8,072 nucleotides of DNA from Actinomycetes bacterium (GCA_021791615.1 JAJYWG010000464.1:1-8072), one strand, 5' to 3'; positions 1 to 5,889 are shown, counted from the stretch's first letter. Notes: generated by a model not told the origin, from the letters alone. Made by a program: numbers and translations.

Positions 1-182
1 CACGACACCGATACGAACTCGTTGGACTGAGAGGCTGGGGGGTTGGGGGTGGGAACCGTGGTCCACGAGGCGACAGTCGCCCCGGCGGCGCTCGGCAAAG
101 ATGATGAGAGAGAGGTGACGGCGAACAGGGCGGGCGCCACCAGGAGAACTGCCACCCCGAGCCGGATACGACGAGCGCTCAT
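1..182 (-). CDS. Secreted protein, N-terminal part (runs off left edge)
   Basis: The first 60 residues are visible, read leftward from ATG at 182-180; the 3' end lies outside the window. The product starts MSARRIRLGVAVLLVAPALF, a basic n-region and hydrophobic core typical of a Sec signal peptide. Cleavage is likely after about residue 35 (SAAGA). The mature start has a W-T-T-V-P-T-P-N-P stretch and then 'NEFVSVS' followed by TG-, which could be Cys. That resembles the W..V..PNP...L..VSC pattern of actinobacterial secreted repeat proteins, such as the one at the right end of this window. The start is chosen because the signal peptide begins there; a G-rich run (GGGGGG) sits just upstream. Its ATG overlaps the stop of a small upstream ORF as ATGA, so translation may be coupled. 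Everything upstream of the start codon lies in a long direct repeat. Function is unknown; an extracellular beta-propeller-like role is inference. Confidence 0.65.
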   Translation of the reverse strand, partial: MSARRIRLGVAVLLVAPALFAVTSLSSSLPSAAGATVASWTTVPTPNPPASQSNEFVSVS

Positions 183-310
183 GATCCCCCCGGGCGAGCC
201 ACGTGGACCACGCTGTGGCGACCCGCCTGGAAGGTGGCGGGCATGCCTTCCACCTGCTTCGTGGAAGAGTCCACGGTTCGCAAATGGCTCTCTTGTGAAG
301 TGAGTGTCAT
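179..310 (-). CDS. Candidate small ORF (43 aa) upstream of and overlapping the secreted protein gene
   Basis: The ORF starts at ATG 310-308 and is preceded by a strong Shine-Dalgarno GAGGAG (314-319) three bases upstream. It ends with TGA 181-179, overlapping the ATG of the next gene in an ATGA arrangement, a common sign of translational coupling. The product starts MTLTSQESHLRTVDSS and contains the stretch GMPATFQAGRHSVV. I do not recognise a family and see no membrane segment or metal-binding motif. The second repeat copy keeps the same ribosome binding site and frame. Against it, nearly all base differences between the two copies change the amino acid (about six changed residues, one silent), so there is no sign of purifying selection. 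It could be a leader peptide, a real small protein, or chance. Confidence 0.35.
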   Translation of the reverse strand: MTLTSQESHLRTVDSSTKQVEGMPATFQAGRHSVVHVARPGGS

Positions 311-629
311 GTGCTCCTCGGTCAGGTAGGCGACGCCCTCTCCTGCCACCATCCTGCCACCATCGACGTCCGCTGTGCACTCACTCTCAGGTGAGCTGTG
401 CGAGCAGCGCCTGTCGGGTCGATCGAGGCGAGTCGGATGGTATCCGGTGACGACGCCGTGATGACCAGCCGGTGAGCTGTGACCACGGCCTATTGGCGGG
501 CGCCGGGGGACGCCGACCGTCGGCCCCGGTCGCCAACCCGCTCCCGAGCTTTCCGAACCGGAGCTGAGCTCCCTCTTACCTGGAGCCCCCTGTCGGAATC
601 GAACCGACGACACCAGCCTTACCATAGCT
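183..629. repeat. Long direct repeat, left copy (tRNA-Thr 3' half plus about 400 bp)
   Basis: This stretch matches 1898-2344 at a constant offset of 1715 bases with no gaps. I count about 17 mismatches by hand, so roughly 96% identity. The right end is the 3' half of tRNA-Thr and the left end stops next to the start codon of the secreted protein gene. Inside are a small ORF with a good ribosome binding site and otherwise spacer-like sequence. It reads as an attachment-site arm: the sequence 3' of the tRNA is present at both borders of a roughly 1.27 kb insert. Confidence 0.9.
581..626 (-). pseudogene. tRNA-Thr 3' fragment (attL-like scar)
   Basis: On the minus strand this segment repeats the anticodon loop (ATGGTAA), the 3' anticodon strand, variable loop, T arm, 3' acceptor strand and encoded CCA of the intact tRNA-Thr at 2296-2371. 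Identity stops just 5' of the anticodon loop. The D arm and 5' acceptor strand are missing and replaced by unrelated sequence, so it cannot make a tRNA. A break inside the anticodon loop with the 3' half duplicated is the standard footprint of a tyrosine-recombinase element using a tRNA as attB. The intact gene then marks the other border. Confidence 0.85.
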
Positions 630-915
630 AATTCGTGGTATTCGCCGACCTGGGAGTTTGAAGGACACCGCTGCCGACCAGGACCTTTCCCAACTCTTGG
701 CGACCTTTCACGACCCCTGCGGACCTTCTCAGACCGCGCTGAGTTGGACAGCAGTTGGACAAAGGGGTCGGGGAAGGTCGGGAAAGGTCGCCAATGGTGT
801 GCGCCCACAGCGCCCGTAGATGGGGCGCCGGACGGCCATGATGCGCACGCGATGGGTGGGCCACGAGGAGGTCGTGAGCCTGCGACCGCTGCGGCGCAGC
901 CGCATGTTGTACGCC
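630..915. other. Gene-free stretch with iteron-like and inverted repeats (680-794)
   Basis: No supportable gene is seen here on either strand. A compact repeat cluster lies at 680-794. GTTGGACA occurs twice with an 11-bp period (743-750 and 754-761). A perfect 13-bp inverted repeat flanks this pair: TTGGCGACCTTTC at 697-709 and GAAAGGTCGCCAA at 782-794. Further GACCTT-type copies lie near 681-690 and 722-728, with inverted GAAGGTC near 773-779. Next to a tRNA-derived att scar, this fits a relic of recombinase arm or accessory-protein sites. No integrase motif was found on the minus strand. Confidence 0.5.
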
Positions 916-1172
916 ATGGCGACCACGGCACGGCTGGAGAGGCTGGTTCCAACCGAGCGCACCGAGCTGATCCGCCGGGAGCGGAGCTCGTGGGGAGTCG
1001 GTGACCGGGTTCGTCTTGGAAGCAGCTACCAAAGCGGTAGAAGAGGAGCTACGAGACGCTGGTGCCTTCCAACTTCTTCGACGAGCTCCTAGCGGCACTC
1101 GACGCAGCCGACGAGATGCCACGTGAGCTGCGGGAGCTGGCTCTCCGACCTCGCGTCTTCGAGCGGGAGTGA
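916..1172 (+). pseudogene. Decayed DUF1778/TacA-type ribbon-helix-helix antitoxin
   Basis: Spliced across three frames, the sequence gives a recognisable TacA-type antitoxin. From ATG 916 it reads MATTARLERLVPTERTELI. A frame change near 980 gives AELVG, another near 998 gives VTGFVLEAATKAVEEELRD, and a third near 1072 gives the tail LLAALDAADEMPRELREL, ending RPRVFERE and TGA at 1170-1172. The N-terminal pattern (R...er..li..AAEl.g.svt.FvleAA) is the DNA-binding ribbon-helix-helix, and the tail is the usual toxin-neutralising region. At least three frame disruptions are needed, the first two looking like one-base losses, so the gene is dead. The stop overlaps the downstream toxin start as GTGA, as expected for the operon. 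ATG 904 is an alternative start in the same frame. Confidence 0.7.
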
Positions 1173-1551
1173 GCCGCTACCGATCCGAACACCTCTCGAC
1201 CGACCACGATCTGGAGAGGTTCGACAGCGGCACCATGCCTCTCGACGAGCGGCTTCGACGCTCCACCCGGCATGTCGAAGCCGCCAATACCGGGCGGAGT
1301 GTCGTGTGTGGGTCGAGTCGGGATCCCAGACCGTGGTCGGCTACTTCACCTTGGCCGCTCACCTGCTCCGTCGGGTCGACGTTCCAAAAGGGATCGGTCG
1401 TGGATCGCCAGAGGTCATCCCAACGATCCTGCTGGCTCGCTTGGCCCTGGACCATACCCTCCAAGGCCAAGGTATCGGCGGCCAGCTCCTCTTCGATGCT
1501 CTCGAGCGGACGATATCCGACACCGTCGTTCCGATGGACGTGGCAATATAG
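1169..1551 (+). pseudogene. Decayed TacT-type GNAT toxin (frameshifted and 3'-truncated)
   Basis: TacT-type toxins acetylate the amino group of charged tRNAs to block translation. The reading starts at GTG 1169, overlapping the antitoxin stop. It begins VSRYRSEHLSTDHDLERFDS, then has LDERLRRS, where intact members usually have W in L-D-x-W-L. Near 1304-1310 the frame breaks: GTGTGTG carries one extra TG compared with the expected SVVWVES. In the new frame it continues with VVGYFTLAAHLL, IPTILLARLALD and the acetyl-CoA loop QGQGIGGQLL. It stops at TAG 1549-1551 after DTVVPMDVAI, lacking roughly the last 45-50 residues (the usual VDA..., FY..xGF strand and helix). Both the frameshift and the missing C-terminus argue that it is inactive. 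Family assignment is confident from the LARLALD and Q-x-x-G-x-G region plus the operon layout. Confidence 0.75.
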
Positions 1552-1555
1552 AAAA

Positions 1556-1843
1556 GTGCGATCCCGCGCTTTCAACTTTCGACAGCGCGCCGTTGTCATT
1601 GTCGGATTCGGTGCCGGCCTCTTCTTCTTCGGCAGTTGGCTCACTACGCGAGGAGGGAGGCAGGGTTGGGTCGCCTATGCCCCACTTTCGAATACCGTCA
1701 ATGCTTCGTACCCTCCGGGAGTGGGGCTCCAGCCGTGGGTACGGCTTTTGATCTGGTTGGCACTGGTCGTCGTATGGGTCGTCGTCGGAGTCATCCTTCT
1801 GCGATCACGGCGTGCCGCGGATCCGTCCGTACCTGATGACTAA
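1556..1843 (+). CDS. Small two-helix membrane protein, unknown function
   Basis: A 95-residue product starts at GTG 1556, five bases after the stop of the truncated toxin. Residues 1-11 are basic (RSRAFNFRQRA). A first hydrophobic helix spans about 12-29 (VVIVGFGAGLFFFGSWL), followed by an extracytoplasmic loop of about 30 residues with the pattern W-V-A-Y-A-P-L-S-N and GLQPWVRL. A second helix spans about 63-82 (LLIWLALVVVWVVVGVILL), then the basic/acidic tail RSRRAADPSVPDD. The same layout (two helices with a 'W..YAPL...GL.PW..L.IW' loop) is, as I recall, seen in short actinobacterial hypothetical membrane proteins. No good Shine-Dalgarno is visible, and the same frame is open further upstream through toxin sequence, so the true start is uncertain. 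It may be a rescued 5'-truncated gene. Function is not known. Confidence 0.6.
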   Translation: MRSRAFNFRQRAVVIVGFGAGLFFFGSWLTTRGGRQGWVAYAPLSNTVNASYPPGVGLQPWVRLLIWLALVVVWVVVGVILLRSRRAADPSVPDD

Positions 1844-2025
1844 CCGTAATCGGGTCCGTCACGCGTGGACGGCCTCGTATATCCCAGCGACTCGGTTGAT
1901 CCCGCCGGGCGAGCCACTTTGACCACGCTGTGGCGACCCGCCTGGAAGGTGGCGGGCATGCCTTCCACCTGCTTCCTAGAAGAGTCCACGGTTCGCAAAT
2001 GGCTCTCTTGTGAAGCGAGTGTCAT
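1840..2025 (-). CDS. Second copy of the candidate small ORF (61 aa version)
   Basis: This is the repeat-borne counterpart of the small ORF at 179-310, with the same GAGGAG ribosome binding site (2029-2034) and ATG at 2025-2023. The product begins MTLASQESHLRTVDSS and shares GMPATFQAGRHSVV. Where the repeat ends (about 1898), the frame runs on for about 18 more codons into unique sequence and stops at TAG 1842-1840. The downstream secreted-protein start codon present after the left copy is absent here: GATC is followed by AACC instead of ATGA. If the small ORF is normally coupled to a downstream gene, this copy has lost its partner. Its reality is as uncertain as that of the first copy. Confidence 0.25.
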   Translation of the reverse strand: MTLASQESHLRTVDSSRKQVEGMPATFQAGRHSVVKVARPAGSTESLGYTRPSTRDGPDYG

Positions 2026-2344
2026 GTGCTCCTCGGTCAGGTAGGCGACGCTCTGTCCTGCCACCATCCTGCCACCATCGACGTCGGCTGTGCACTCACT
2101 CTCAGGTGAGCTGTGCGAGCAGCGCCTGTCGGGTCGATCGAGGCGAGTCGGATGGTACCCGGTGACGACGCCGTGATGACCAGCCGGTGAGCTGTGACCA
2201 TGGCCTTTTGTCGGGGGCTGGGGGACGCCGACCGTCGGCCCCGGTCGCCAACCCGCTCCCGAGCTTTCCGAACCGGAGCTGAGCTCCCTCGTACCTGGAG
2301 CCCCCTGTCGGAATCGAACCGACGACACCAGCCTTACCATGGCT
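1898..2344. repeat. Long direct repeat, right copy (joined to intact tRNA-Thr)
   Basis: This is the partner of 183-629. Its right end runs into the intact tRNA-Thr; its left end diverges beside the small membrane protein region at about 1897. About 400 bp of it (1898-2295) lies 3' of the tRNA and, apart from the candidate small ORF, shows no gene. Because the shared sequence is far longer than a normal 15-100 bp att core, the simplest reading is that two related elements, or one element and an older relic, were stacked at the same tRNA. Confidence 0.9.
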
Positions 2345-2371
2345 GTGCTCTGCCGACTGAGCTAAGGGGGC
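2296..2371 (-). tRNA. tRNA-Thr (anticodon GGU)
   Basis: Read on the minus strand from 2371. The 7-bp acceptor stem pairs GCCCCCT (2371-2365) with AGGGGGC (2306-2300). The D arm is GCTC...GAGC, and the anticodon stem CAGCC/GGCTG encloses loop ATGGTAA, which places GGT at positions 34-36. The T arm GTCGG-TTCGATT-CCGAC is canonical. The discriminator is U, and CCA is encoded (2298-2296). All stems are complete, so this is the functional copy. It also forms the intact border of the tRNA-associated island to its left. Confidence 0.97.
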
Positions 2372-2395
2372 CTTTGGACAGATGGCCGGAGGCCG

Positions 2396-2425
2396 ATGAT
2401 AGTCCCAGTCGCAAGATCGTCGCAG
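2396..2425 (-). promoter_or_regulatory. Possible tRNA-Thr promoter
   Basis: On the minus strand, CTGCGA (2425-2420) and TATCAT (2401-2396) are spaced 18 bp apart, with the -10-like box 24 bases before the mature tRNA 5' end. The -35 match is weak. The region is shared with the divergent acetyltransferase gene, which starts at 2431. Confidence 0.3.
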
Positions 2426-2430
2426 GTACG

Positions 2431-2931
2431 ATGCCCCCGATGAGGATCCGACTGGCGGCCGCCCGGGACGTCGAGAGCATCCGGACCATTTACAACCTGG
2501 AGGTCACGTCGGGCACCACGACCTTCGACCTGACTCCGCGCACGCTCTCCGAGCAGGCAGCTTGGCTCGAGCACCACAGCGGTGCGCATCCGGCGGTCGT
2601 CGCCTCGGCCGACGACAGTGACGACGTCCTGGGGTTCGGCGCTCTGTCCCCGTTTCGCAGCCGCCCGGCCTACGCCACTACCGTGGAGGACTCTGTCTAT
2701 GTCGCGTCCGAGAGCAGAGGAATGGGAGTGGGCCGCGCGATATTGGCCGAGCTTGTCAGTTTGGCGACGGACCATGGTTTCCATGCCATGATCGCCCGCG
2801 TCGTCGGTCATAACGATGTGTCCATCGCTCTTCACCAGTCGTGCGGTTTCGAGCTTGTTGGGACCGAGCGAGAAGTGGGGAGGAAACACGGACGCTGGCT
2901 CGACGTGGTTGAGCTCCAACGCCTGCTCTAG
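2431..2931 (+). CDS. GNAT N-acetyltransferase, phosphinothricin acetyltransferase (PAT/MddA) family
   Basis: The 166-residue product covers the full PAT-like family, which transfers acetyl from acetyl-CoA to the amino group of small amino-acid analogues such as phosphinothricin, methionine sulfone or sulfoximine in the cytoplasm. Visible motifs are an N-terminal IRLAAARD-x-x-x-I-x-x-IYN (5-22), TTTFDLTPRT (29-38), LSPFRSRPAYATTVEDSVYV (72-91), the acetyl-CoA loop R-G-M-G-V-G (96-101), NDVSIALHQSCGF (128-140) and VGRKHGRWLDVV (149-160), all at the expected spacing. ATG 2431 is chosen because family homology begins there; the open frame extends back through the tRNA, which is impossible as gene sequence. 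ATG 2440 is an alternative, and no strong ribosome binding site decides between them. It is transcribed away from tRNA-Thr and converges on the mannosyltransferase gene. The true substrate cannot be read from sequence. Confidence 0.92.
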   Translation: MPPMRIRLAAARDVESIRTIYNLEVTSGTTTFDLTPRTLSEQAAWLEHHSGAHPAVVASADDSDDVLGFGALSPFRSRPAYATTVEDSVYVASESRGMGVGRAILAELVSLATDHGFHAMIARVVGHNDVSIALHQSCGFELVGTEREVGRKHGRWLDVVELQRLL

Positions 2932-2950
2932 GCCGCCATGCTGTTGCGCC

Positions 2951-2968
2951 GCTCGCATCGCGGCGAGC
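2951..2968. terminator. Weak hairpin between convergent genes
   Basis: GCTCGC (2951-2956) can pair with GCGAGC (2963-2968) around a 6-base loop, in the 45-bp gap between the convergent acetyltransferase and mannosyltransferase stops. There is no T tract on either side. A bidirectional terminator role is plausible only from position. Confidence 0.3.
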
Positions 2969-2976
2969 AGGGGGAG

Positions 2977-4782
2977 TCAGTCGAGGCTGGTGGCCGCGTC
3001 CAGGATCGAGTACTGACCGCCCGCCACGGCGCGCTCTTGCCAACCATCTTCGGTCTCGTAGCGCCACAAAGTGGACCACCGCCCGAGCGGTGCGAGCAGC
3101 ACTCCAACGAGGACCAGGAGCACCAGTGCGATGGCGAGGGGGTTGGCATGAATGAGCTGGTCCAGCAATGTCCGACCTCCGGGTAACCCGATAAACGGAG
3201 ACGCCACGGAGAGCGCGATCACCGCCGAGCGGAGACGCCCGGCCGCGATCGGGGCCAGCATGACGATTCCCCAGGTCAGGTACCAGGGCTGGACCACCGG
3301 GGCGAGGATCACGAACAGCAGGAGGCTGACGCCGAGAGCGCGGATGCCGCCGACTCGGTCGCTCACCAGCAGCAAGTACAGCGATGCAAGTGCGGCAGCC
3401 ATGAGGCCGATAATCCGCGTCACGCTGAGCACACCGCCCTGGGAGACGTGAAGCCCGACGACATGGAGGAGTGAGGTCAGCTCCATGCCGATCCCCGTTG
3501 CCGGCGCCAGCCAGCTCCGCACCGTTCCGGGCGTTGCCAAGTTGCCGATCCAGCCGAGGCCCAAACCGCTCACCGCCGACAGGAGCAGCATGATGGCGCC
3601 GGAGACCAGGGCCGTCGACACCAGAGGGCGAACTCGCTGGCGCCACGGGACTCCTGGTCCCATCCACTCCCATCCGATGTACACGAGACCCAACGCGGCA
3701 GGCACCTTGATAGCCACTGCGAGGGAGCACAACACCACCCCCCACACTGGGTGTTTGTACTTGGCCGCGGTGATGCCGGCCACGAGGAGACCGACCATAT
3801 CGGCATCGTTGTGGGCGGCCCCCACCAAGGTGAGGACCACGAGTGGGTTCAAGATGGCCACGACGAACACCGGACCGGCATCACGACCGCAGGCCCGAGC
3901 CAGCTTCGGGATGCACCAGGCCGTGAGCACTACTCCGGCCACTGCGAAGAGGCGCAAGAGGATGACCGTGTAGATCTCGTGGTGCAGGCTCGCACTGGCA
4001 AGGAACCCGTCGACCATCAAGAACAACGGACCGTAGGGAGCAGGGGTGTTGATCCAGAGCGGGTCCACCGGGTTGGGGTACGGACCTACTCCCAACGTGC
4101 CGGGCCCGTACCGGTACGGATTGATGTGGCGGCTCATCATCTCGCCCTGGGCAGCGTAGGAGAACACATCCCGACTGAAGATCGGGGCGACAACCAGCAT
4201 TGGGAGCAGCCAGAGGACGAGTATCCACCCGAGGTAACGCATGGGCACCCCAGGACGTCGGCTCAGTGCCTTGATGAGCCCGTACCACACCCGGGACAAG
4301 AGGACGAGCCCCCCGTAGACAGCCACAAGCCCCAAGAGGAGGTCATGTGACGACGCGGTGTTCCCCGACGGCTCTCCGAAAAACCACGTCCCGGCCATCT
4401 CCAGTTTGAATGGCGAGCTCGGCAACGATGCTCCCCCGGCAATCGCGACGAGGGCGAGAAAGCCGAGGATCGCCGGACGCCGAAGGAAACGCCAGTCGTC
4501 AGGGTCTTCCTCTGCGGGAATCTCAGTGCCGCGCTGAGCCCATGCGGGGAGCATCCGTGACCGAAGTACTTCGAGGCGCATCGACGCGCTGTCGGTCGCG
4601 TTCGCGATCACGTCGACTCCGGCACGAGCCACGTCGCCAGCGCGGTGGATGACCTCGAAAATGGGTTCGAGCGAAGGGGGCAGTGTGACCGGCACGTACT
4701 GCGTGCCGCCTCCAGATCCATTCCTCGCCCGCGTCGCTCGCTGCTCTGAAGCGCTCAGGGGAATCCGGGGTGTCGTGCTCAC
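2977..4782 (-). CDS. mptB: Polyprenyl-phosphomannose-dependent alpha-1,6-mannosyltransferase, MptA/MptB type
   Basis: A 601-residue integral membrane glycosyltransferase of the GT-C fold. Family members use polyprenyl monophosphomannose outside the membrane to build the alpha-1,6-mannan backbone of actinobacterial lipoglycans. A hydrophilic, probably cytoplasmic N-terminus covers residues 1-100. About twelve hydrophobic helices follow, the first three near 104-120, 146-164 and 182-201. The loop after the third holds the family signature FSRDVFSYAAQGE (202-214), with the likely catalytic acidic residue in the RD pair, then NPYRYGP (221-227) and NTPAPYGPLF (245-254). Later motifs include LVGAAHNDADMVGLLVAG and LAPVVQPWYLTWG. 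Start GTG 4782 is supported by GGAGGG (4791-4786) upstream, though spacing is short (3 bases). Length suits the family. It stands alone, with no other mannan genes in view. MptA versus MptB is not certain. Confidence 0.88.
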   Translation of the reverse strand: MSTTPRIPLSASEQRATRARNGSGGGTQYVPVTLPPSLEPIFEVIHRAGDVARAGVDVIANATDSASMRLEVLRSRMLPAWAQRGTEIPAEEDPDDWRFLRRPAILGFLALVAIAGGASLPSSPFKLEMAGTWFFGEPSGNTASSHDLLLGLVAVYGGLVLLSRVWYGLIKALSRRPGVPMRYLGWILVLWLLPMLVVAPIFSRDVFSYAAQGEMMSRHINPYRYGPGTLGVGPYPNPVDPLWINTPAPYGPLFLMVDGFLASASLHHEIYTVILLRLFAVAGVVLTAWCIPKLARACGRDAGPVFVVAILNPLVVLTLVGAAHNDADMVGLLVAGITAAKYKHPVWGVVLCSLAVAIKVPAALGLVYIGWEWMGPGVPWRQRVRPLVSTALVSGAIMLLLSAVSGLGLGWIGNLATPGTVRSWLAPATGIGMELTSLLHVVGLHVSQGGVLSVTRIIGLMAAALASLYLLLVSDRVGGIRALGVSLLLFVILAPVVQPWYLTWGIVMLAPIAAGRLRSAVIALSVASPFIGLPGGRTLLDQLIHANPLAIALVLLVLVGVLLAPLGRWSTLWRYETEDGWQERAVAGGQYSILDAATSLD

Positions 4783-5004
4783 CTACCCTCCGTCCTCGTA
4801 TCCGCTCTCGTCCAGGCCCGACTGCAGGATGCAGGCTGCCACGCTGGCATGGCACGACTGGGATGCCGGGCCTTCATTTGCTTACGAGGAGTGCAGCACA
4901 CTGAGCAGCACCCTGGTACGTCACCCGGGAACTGCGCTCCTCGCCCTTGGACCGGCCCCGCCGGGCTCGGCTGCCCGAACGTCGTGAAACCGGTCCGTAA
5001 CCAC

Positions 5005-5032
5005 ATTGTAATGAAAACCGACGGCTCCGCAA
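5005..5032 (-). promoter_or_regulatory. Candidate promoter for the mannosyltransferase gene
   Basis: On the minus strand TTGCGG (5032-5027) and TACAAT (5010-5005) are separated by 16 bp. The -10 box matches the housekeeping consensus at five of six positions and lies in the locally most AT-rich stretch. It faces the mannosyltransferase start. Spacing is one base short of the usual 17. Confidence 0.4.
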
Positions 5033-5071
5033 GGGCTGCTCGGGGCGGGCACTTTCCTCCGGCGGGTCTTC

Positions 5072-5113
5072 CTACACCTCACCTGCAACTTATCTGCACC
5101 TAACTGGCAACTT
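5072..5113. repeat. 11-bp-periodic direct repeats
   Basis: Four imperfect units begin near 5072, 5083, 5094 and 5104: CTACACCTCA, CTGCAACTTA, CTGCACCTAA and CTGGCAACTT. On the minus strand they read as alternating AAGTTGCAG and AGGTGCAG. A period of about one helical turn suggests protein binding on one DNA face. The same period occurs in the GTTGGACA pair at 743-761, near the other island border. Confidence 0.5.
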
Positions 5114-5330
5114 GATGTTGTGGTGGACCTGCCCGGGAGGACGTCCCGAGGTACGCGCGACGAGCGGGTGATGCACCCCGCCGGCGGCCCGGGGCAGCTG
5201 GCAAGGTACATGGAGAGAGCGCCCTCGGACCTTCGACGTGCTGTGCCGCCGCCAGCGCGTGCCGGTGGGCAAATCCGGCGGCATCTCGACGCGGCCGTGC
5301 GAGAACGCCTTCGGTCCTTCACGTACCGAC

Positions 5331-5636
5331 GTGGCCTCATCGAGAACGACCTTCACGCTGGACGGGGAGTTGGCTGGACGGGTTCGGCAACTCAACGTCA
5401 ACACTTCGGCTGCCGCTCGTCGAGGAGTCACCGACGCCGTGCATGCCGCCCAGGCGCGAGCTGGCCGGGACGCCTTCCCGAGACGGCCGGAAAGTGCCGA
5501 CACCTTCTGGACCGCGTCCCAAGGTTGGGGTGAGCCTCGAGACGCGGCGAAGTCTGGTTGGCCGAAGTTGGTCGGAAGGGGCGGCCGGTCCTGCCGTTGG
5601 CCAGATCCGAGGTGCTCGATGCTCGCAGCCTCGTGA
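5331..5636 (+). pseudogene. Ribbon-helix-helix antitoxin (CcdA/MazE-like), read-through 3' end
   Basis: From GTG 5331 the product reads VASSRTTFTLDGELAGRVRQ, then LNVNTSAAARRGVTDAVHAA, ARAGRDAFPRRPESADTFW and ends the recognisable part at GWGE near 5533. The first half is a ribbon-helix-helix DNA-binding domain (TFTLDGELA strand, then two helices). The second half, ending in F-W-x-x-x-x-x-WGE, matches the acidic toxin-binding tail of actinobacterial CcdA-like antitoxins, normally about 70 residues. No stop follows; the frame runs 34 codons into toxin DNA to TGA 5634-5636, so the antitoxin has lost its terminus to an indel. No ribosome binding site is clear at GTG 5331. The module would autorepress its own promoter if functional. 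Confidence 0.65.
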
Positions 5637-5848
5637 CGCTCGCCGAGGTCACTACCTCCATCCGTGGTCTGGCTGAAGACGTCGACATCGACCACGGCGA
5701 GATCGGGCTGGACCGGCTGTCGGTCATCAATTAATTGTGACGGTCTCCACACCGTCGAGCAGGGATCGCTCACCGGTCTCGTCGGGCACTTGGCGGCGAC
5801 ACCATGCAACGGGTCTGCACGGCGATCAGTTACGCGCTCGGCTGCTGA
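5534..5848 (+). pseudogene. MazF/PemK-like mRNA interferase toxin, inactivated by frameshifts
   Basis: In one frame the sequence reads SRRGEVWLAEVGRKGRPVL, then PLARSEVLDARSLVTLAEVT, TSIRGLAEDVDIDHGEIGLD and RLSVIN, hitting TAA at 5732-5734. MazF-family endoribonucleases start with R-R-G-E-V-W and carry a V-T-T-S-type segment at the active site. The reading resumes two frames away as CDGLHTVEQGSLTGLVG, after a tandem AATT duplication (5729-5736); removing one AATT restores VINCDGLH. Another one-base-type shift near 5790 is needed to reach the natural end TMQRVCTAISYALGC and TGA 5846-5848. The start codon region is also damaged: TGA 5531-5533 directly precedes the frame. Three lesions in about 310 bp mean no active toxin. 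The 3' end lies 41 bp from the tRNA-Tyr gene. Confidence 0.75.
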
Positions 5849-5889
5849 GGAGTCAGCGATCCGACTGCGGAGATTTGCCTGCTGTGCAG

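Larger units (their letters stand above)
4783..5330. other. Gene-free stretch upstream of the mannosyltransferase
   Basis: No frame here shows recognisable protein similarity, a good ribosome binding site plus start, or an RNA gene. It contains a candidate minus-strand promoter (5005-5032) that would leave a leader of roughly 215 bases before the mannosyltransferase start, and a set of 11-bp-periodic repeats at 5072-5113. The remainder may be worn accessory DNA linked to the toxin-antitoxin remnant to the right. Confidence 0.5.

Noticed and set aside
581..626. Second functional tRNA-Thr gene
   Set aside because: The D arm and 5' acceptor strand are absent, so only the 3' half is present.
179..952. 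Long minus-strand frame of 257 codons
   Set aside because: It crosses the tRNA-Thr fragment and the repeat cluster without protein similarity; only the small ORF at its end has a ribosome binding site.
628..1122. Minus-strand frame that could be the missing integrase
   Set aside because: No R..R/HxxR/Y-type recombinase motifs are seen, and it runs antisense to recognisable antitoxin sequence.
1169..1843. A single 224-residue protein
   Set aside because: Its middle is out-of-frame GNAT sequence; it joins a frameshifted toxin start to a separate membrane protein.
2194..2430. N-terminal extension of the acetyltransferase frame to 245 residues
   Set aside because: It would read through the tRNA-Thr gene and repeat DNA; family homology begins at ATG 2431.
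3751..4350. Plus-strand frame of 199 codons opposite the mannosyltransferase
   Set aside because: Antisense to a clear membrane protein gene; typical open shadow frame in GC-rich DNA.
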